DNA from: a virus
Virus record (IMG/VR): IMGVR_UViG_3300042337_000279
Location: 1 to 24,822 of that record
DNA: 24,822 nucleotides
Reading direction: 5' to 3' (one strand)
Part shown: in pieces, positions 22,329 to 24,822 of the stretch
Position numbering within the stretch: the first letter of the stretch is position 1
How the letters are laid out: every line of letters begins with the position of its first letter
The notes under the pieces: generated by a model
Seen by the model: only the letters and a program-made list of their open reading frames with translations
Database searches by the model: none
Told to the model about the DNA's origin: nothing
Made by a program: the position numbers and the translations under genes

Positions 22329-23259
22329 CGATCCGGCACTCCCCGGCAGGCTTGTCGTCTCGGCGCTTGGCGAATTGCGGGTGCCTGTATCCGCCGGTCG
22401 GCATCTGGCCCATGTGCTTGATCTCGATGACCGCCCCGAGCCACGCTTCGGCGTTGTCGGTCATGTGCTTGCGGGTTGTCATGTTCATCCCGCTGCACCG
22501 CCCGACCTCGACCAGCTTGCCGTTCGCGTCGTGCTGGCCGAAGATGACCGCGCCGACCATTCCGGCGAAGCCGTTCTCTCCGGGCTTGAAGCCCATGACC
22601 ACCGCGTCGAGGTTGTCTTGCGGCTTGACCTTGACCCAGCCTGCCCCGCGCTTGCCAGAGGCGTATCGGGCGGCGGTGTCCTTGATCACCATGCCCTCGA
22701 AGCCCTGTGCGAGCAGAGCCTGCAGGCTGTTATCGGTGACTTCGACCTGTGGCACCAGCTGGAGCCGGTTCATCGATGCCTTCTCGAAGACCCGCTCGAG
22801 CAGATCCCGCCGCTTGGCGTAGGGCAGGCTCCGGGCGTCGATTCCGCCGTGCGCGATCAGGTCGAAGGCCATGTAGGTGATCTTGTCAGATTGGGCAGCC
22901 GCCTTTTCGGTCGAGCTTCCGAGGACGCTCTGGACCGTTCCCCATTCGTGGGTGACCGTCCCGTCCTTGACCGTCATGGCGACCGCTTCGCCATCGAGCC
23001 ATGTCCCGGCTGGCAGGTGCTCGCCCACCTCGGCTTCGATCATCGGCAGGGAGCCGTCGTGCGACTTGCCGGTGCGGGTGTAGAGGTGGACGCCGTCGTC
23101 GGCGACGTGGATCAGGAGCCGCCAGCCGTCGAGCTTCGGCTCGGCGATGTATCGCTCGGTGTCGTAGCTGCTCGGCGTCATACCCTTCTTGGGGGCTTCG
23201 GCGTTCTGGGCCAGCTTGTCTGGGCTGGTGGGTGCGGCGGTGCTTGTGAGTGTTGGCAT
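22321..23259 (-). CDS. ATP-dependent DNA ligase (LigD/LigC-like minimal ligase)
   Basis: The protein has 312 residues, the size of a minimal ligase with nucleotidyltransferase and OB domains. Motif I is AEPKLDGWR with K42 as the expected AMP-accepting lysine; TRTGK follows at 61-65; an acidic LDGEAV at 88-93; motif III-like FDLI at 132; motif IV EGMVIK at 188-193; motif V WVKVKP at 208-213; and a motif VI-like RHPQFAKRRDDK near 292-303. The enzyme seals nicks or ends in DNA using ATP. It is divergent from Ku with a 141-base shared control region, which strongly suggests joint action in end joining. No polymerase or nuclease domain of full LigD is attached. ATG 23259 has an AAGGAGA site 4 bases upstream. 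Confidence 0.92.
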   Translation of the reverse strand: MPTLTSTAAPTSPDKLAQNAEAPKKGMTPSSYDTERYIAEPKLDGWRLLIHVADDGVHLYTRTGKSHDGSLPMIEAEVGEHLPAGTWLDGEAVAMTVKDGTVTHEWGTVQSVLGSSTEKAAAQSDKITYMAFDLIAHGGIDARSLPYAKRRDLLERVFEKASMNRLQLVPQVEVTDNSLQALLAQGFEGMVIKDTAARYASGKRGAGWVKVKPQDNLDAVVMGFKPGENGFAGMVGAVIFGQHDANGKLVEVGRCSGMNMTTRKHMTDNAEAWLGAVIEIKHMGQMPTGGYRHPQFAKRRDDKPAGECRIDG

Positions 23260-23264
23260 GTGTT

Positions 23265-23276
23265 CTCCTTGGTCGG
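23265..23276 (-). repeat. Leader element CCGACCAAGGAG before the ligase gene
   Basis: On the minus strand the 12-base sequence CCGACCAAGGAG covers the ribosome binding site and the six bases upstream of it. It is identical to the leader of Ku on the plus strand, so as DNA the two form a 12-base inverted repeat 105 bases apart. Confidence 0.8.
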
Positions 23277-23292
23277 TTGTGGTGCGCTACGG

Positions 23293-23301
23293 ATTGTAGC
23301 A
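23293..23301 (-). promoter_or_regulatory. Probable extended -10 promoter for the ligase gene
   Basis: The minus strand reads TGCTACAAT: a TG-N extension followed by TACAAT, one base from the -10 consensus. Transcription starting about 7 bases downstream would give a leader of about 26 bases. The -35 region is weak (TTCCAT at 17 bases). Confidence 0.5.
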
Positions 23302-23357
23302 CAGGGTCAGTGGTAATGGAAGTATTTCGTTGGATGCCAACATTTCTCTGGGATCTA

Positions 23358-23366
23358 TGCTATTCT
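23358..23366 (+). promoter_or_regulatory. Possible extended -10 promoter for Ku
   Basis: The plus strand reads TGCTATTCT, again TG-N followed by a -10-like hexamer (TATTCT). The expected leader is about 28 bases. No good -35 is seen. The arrangement mirrors the ligase side. Confidence 0.4.
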
Positions 23367-23381
23367 GCTTGCACATTGAAT

Positions 23382-23395
23382 CCGACCAAGGAGGT
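23382..23395 (+). promoter_or_regulatory. Ku leader element with a near-perfect ribosome binding site
   Basis: CCGACCAAGGAGGT precedes the ATG at 23401 by 5 bases. AAGGAGGT is close to the ideal complement of the 16S rRNA end. The first 12 bases are identical to the ligase leader, and CCGGCCAAAGGAGG precedes the SSB gene, so the element extends beyond what ribosome binding needs. Confidence 0.75.
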
Positions 23396-23400
23396 ATCGC

Positions 23401-24231
23401 ATGAGAGGCATCCATTCCAACCTGATTGTCACGCAGACCACTGACGACGCCACCGGCGAGGCCAAGCCGCTTTTCGCCTTCCCCGTCCAGATCTGCAAGG
23501 CAGTCGACAACAAGGAGGTCCGCTTCGACCGGGCCGCTCCCTCCGGTGCTCAGGTCCAGCAGGTCTACCGTGACTCGGTGACCGGCGAGATCCTTGAGAC
23601 CGGCGACCTGATCCGGGGCATCCGGACGGGTGACTCGTTCCAGCAGATCGCGGACGAGCAGATCAAGGCCATCGACGAGCAGCTGTCGTCGAAGGAGATC
23701 GTCGTGGACCGCACGGTCGAGCTGGACGAGGTTCCGTTCGAGCGGGTGACCGCCTGCTACTTCCTGCAGGTTCCCGCCAAGAACGGTTCGGCCAAGCACT
23801 ACCGCCTGCTCTACGAGGCTCTGCAGGGTCGCACCAAGAAGGAAGGGCCGCGTGCCCTGCAGGTCAGCTTCGTGTCGCGGACGCGGCAGAAGCTCGGCGT
23901 GATCTACGCCGATCCGAAGACGCAGTGCCTCGTGCTGGTCACCCTGACCTACGCGCAGGCTCTCCGCCAGCCCGACGAGCAGGTGCTGTCGCATCTCTCC
24001 GCCGAGGTGACCAAGGAGATGGTCGGGAAGGCCCGGTCGGTCGTCGACGCTCTGGCCGAAGGCGATCGCGGGGACTTCGATACCCCGGTCGACGAGACCA
24101 TCGCTCGCCGTCAGGAGCTGGTCGAGGCCGCTCTCGCAGGCGAGGGCATCGAGGCTCCGGTGGCAGCGGCCCCGGTCGATGCCAACGCCGAGGTGGAGTC
24201 GATGCTCGAGGCCAGTCTCGCCGCCGTCTGA
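23401..24231 (+). CDS. ku: Phage Ku-like DNA end-binding protein
   Basis: The protein has 276 residues and is the only plus-strand gene here. It follows the bacterial/mycobacteriophage Ku core: MRGIHSNLIV at the start, a segment with RDSVTGEILETGDLIRGIRTGDSF (57-80), KEIVVDRTVELDEVPFERVTACYFLQVP (98-125), KHYRLLYEAL (132-141), VSFVSRTRQKLGVIYADPKTQCLVLVTLTYA (155-185) and a helical end around TKEM...DFDTPVDETIARRQELVEAA. After residue 246 the tail is Ala/Pro/Val-rich. Ku homodimers are known to thread onto double-strand ends and recruit a ligase. Mycobacteriophages with Ku but using host LigD are known. Here a ligase is encoded next door. The ribosome binding site is very strong and the gene ends at a shared terminator. 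Confidence 0.88.
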   Translation: MRGIHSNLIVTQTTDDATGEAKPLFAFPVQICKAVDNKEVRFDRAAPSGAQVQQVYRDSVTGEILETGDLIRGIRTGDSFQQIADEQIKAIDEQLSSKEIVVDRTVELDEVPFERVTACYFLQVPAKNGSAKHYRLLYEALQGRTKKEGPRALQVSFVSRTRQKLGVIYADPKTQCLVLVTLTYAQALRQPDEQVLSHLSAEVTKEMVGKARSVVDALAEGDRGDFDTPVDETIARRQELVEAALAGEGIEAPVAAAPVDANAEVESMLEASLAAV

Positions 24232-24245
24232 GCAACGGCTGACCT

Positions 24246-24284
24246 AACGACAGAGGCCCGGAGGTTATCCGGGCCTTTGTCGTT
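24246..24284. terminator. Bidirectional terminator between Ku and SSB
   Basis: Two 16-base arms, AACGACAGAGGCCCGG and CCGGGCCTTTGTCGTT, pair with a single mismatch around a 7-base loop (AGGTTAT). The structure sits in the 67-base gap between two converging genes, 14 bases after the Ku stop and 14 bases before the SSB stop, so it can end both transcripts. The run of T after the stem is short. Confidence 0.8.
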
Positions 24285-24298
24285 CTTGGTCGTGAGCC

Positions 24299-24718
24299 TT
24301 AGAAGGGTATGTCGTCGCTGGCCGGAGCGCCCGTGCTGGCGAAGTCTCCGACGCCGGTCCCGCTCGAGGCAGCAGCCGGGGCGTTTCCGCCCTCTTCCCG
24401 TCCGCCGATGAAGGCGACGTTGTCGGCGTGGATCTCGACGGCCTGCCGCTTGCCGTTGTCGCTTTCCCACTCGCGCCACCTGAGCTTGCCGGTGATGGCG
24501 ACCTTGCGACCCTTGCTCAGATACTGGGCGACGTTCTCGCCCTGTGCACCCCAGACGACCACGTCGAAGAAGTTGGGAGCGTCGACCCACTGGTCGCCGT
24601 CCTTCTTCCGTCCGTTATTGGCGACCCTGATCCGACAGATGGATCCGCCGGGGGTCTGCTTCAGCTCGGGGTCACGGGTCAGGTTGCCTGTGAGAGCTAC
24701 GGTGTTGATGTCCTGCAT
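24299..24718 (-). CDS. ssb: Single-stranded DNA-binding protein (SSB)
   Basis: The protein has 139 residues. The OB-fold pattern is clear: INTVALTGNLTRDPELKQTPGGSICRIRVANNGR (residues about 4-37), then FFDVVVWGAQGENVAQYLSKGRKVAITGKLRWREWE (about 50-85) and AVEIHADNVAFIGG. A Gly/Ala-rich linker leads to the acidic tip SDDIPF, the standard SSB tail that binds partner proteins. It coats single-stranded DNA in replication and recombination. The ATG at 24718 is preceded by AAAGGAGG at 10 bases, within a longer leader similar to those of Ku and ligase. A partial SSB-like neighbour is not seen. Identification is safe. Confidence 0.95.
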   Translation of the reverse strand: MQDINTVALTGNLTRDPELKQTPGGSICRIRVANNGRKKDGDQWVDAPNFFDVVVWGAQGENVAQYLSKGRKVAITGKLRWREWESDNGKRQAVEIHADNVAFIGGREEGGNAPAAASSGTGVGDFASTGAPASDDIPF

Positions 24719-24822
24719 CTAGTTTCAGCCTCCTTTGGCCGGGTAGTGAGCGGCCTAGGCTACAGCATGGACCGGATGCAAGTCTAGTTCAGGTATGCCT
24801 TGCCGGAGAATGCGGCTATGAA
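24719..24822 (-). other. SSB upstream region and possible end of a further gene
   Basis: This stretch holds the SSB leader (CCGGCCAAAGGAGG at 24729-24742 on the minus strand) and a TGCT at the same distance upstream as in the ligase leader. At the right edge one minus-strand frame reads FIAAFSGKAYLN and stops with TAG at 24784-24786, which could be the C-terminus of an upstream gene; another frame is also open, to a TAG near 24755. Too little is visible to decide. Confidence 0.3.

Noticed and set aside
22102-23316. 404-codon plus-strand open frame opposite the ligase
   Set aside because: It is a shadow of the ligase and the 149-residue gene, which show conserved motifs. It also covers the ligase promoter region and would run towards Ku without its own start signals.
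23287-23994. 235-codon minus-strand open frame opposite Ku
   Set aside because: It overlaps most of the clearly homologous Ku gene and the divergent control region; no motif or ribosome binding site.
23401-24231. Mu Gam-type end-binding protein instead of Ku
   Set aside because: Gam is related in fold and function, but the KHYRLLYEAL, DEVPF and RQKLGVI-like segments fit the Ku core better. A profile search would settle it.
1-24822. tRNA genes, integrase, insertion sequences or lysis genes
   Set aside because: I saw no cloverleaf-type sequence, transposase or recombinase motif, terminal inverted repeat, holin or endolysin outside the tape measure peptidase. No gene-free stretch exceeds 300 bases.

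Overview
This window is part of the genome of a contractile-tailed (myovirus-type) bacteriophage or a prophage of that kind. Base composition is high in G+C, GTG and TTG starts occur beside ATG, and gene families resemble those of PBSX-like and actinobacterial phages. I therefore infer a high-GC, probably actinobacterial, host, but the sequence does not name the genus. No lysis, integrase, portal or terminase gene is visible.

Almost everything is coded on the minus strand, so the virion genes read from right to left. From 24.7 kb downward: a single-stranded DNA-binding protein (SSB); a convergent Ku gene, the only plus-strand gene; a bidirectional terminator between those two; an ATP-dependent DNA ligase divergent from Ku; and an unrecognised 149-residue gene. 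The head block follows (21.8-18.7 kb): protease/scaffold fusion, decoration protein, major capsid protein and a small Ala/Pro/Lys-tailed protein. The neck block (18.7-16.7 kb) has an adaptor, a head-closure protein, an HK97-gp10-like protein and a probable tail terminator.

The tail block (16.7-6.2 kb) has a small sheath-associated protein, sheath, tube, tail-assembly chaperones joined by a -1 frameshift at GGGAAAC, a tape measure carrying an M15-type peptidase, a LysM protein, the hub protein and a baseplate-associated protein. The fibre/adhesin block (6.2-1.0 kb) has a DUF2577-like/collagen/tail-collar fusion, a tail fibre, a collagen-like and glycine-rich adhesin, a 63-residue protein and a GT4 glycosyltransferase. 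The baseplate then resumes with a small coiled-coil protein, a DUF2634 (XkdS-like) wedge and the start of a baseplate J protein that runs off the left edge.

Neighbouring structural genes mostly overlap by 1-8 bases, which indicates translational coupling in long operons. The few gaps hold hairpins that could set expression steps. The most distinctive part is the right end: a phage Ku with its own ligase, a candidate self-contained two-protein end-joining system. Their divergent leaders share an identical 12-base sequence (CCGACCAAGGAG), and a close variant precedes the SSB gene. A second notable feature is the glycosyltransferase embedded among collagen-like fibre genes. A third is an identical C-terminal motif (TGGVRP) on the LysM and hub proteins, encoded by different codons throughout.
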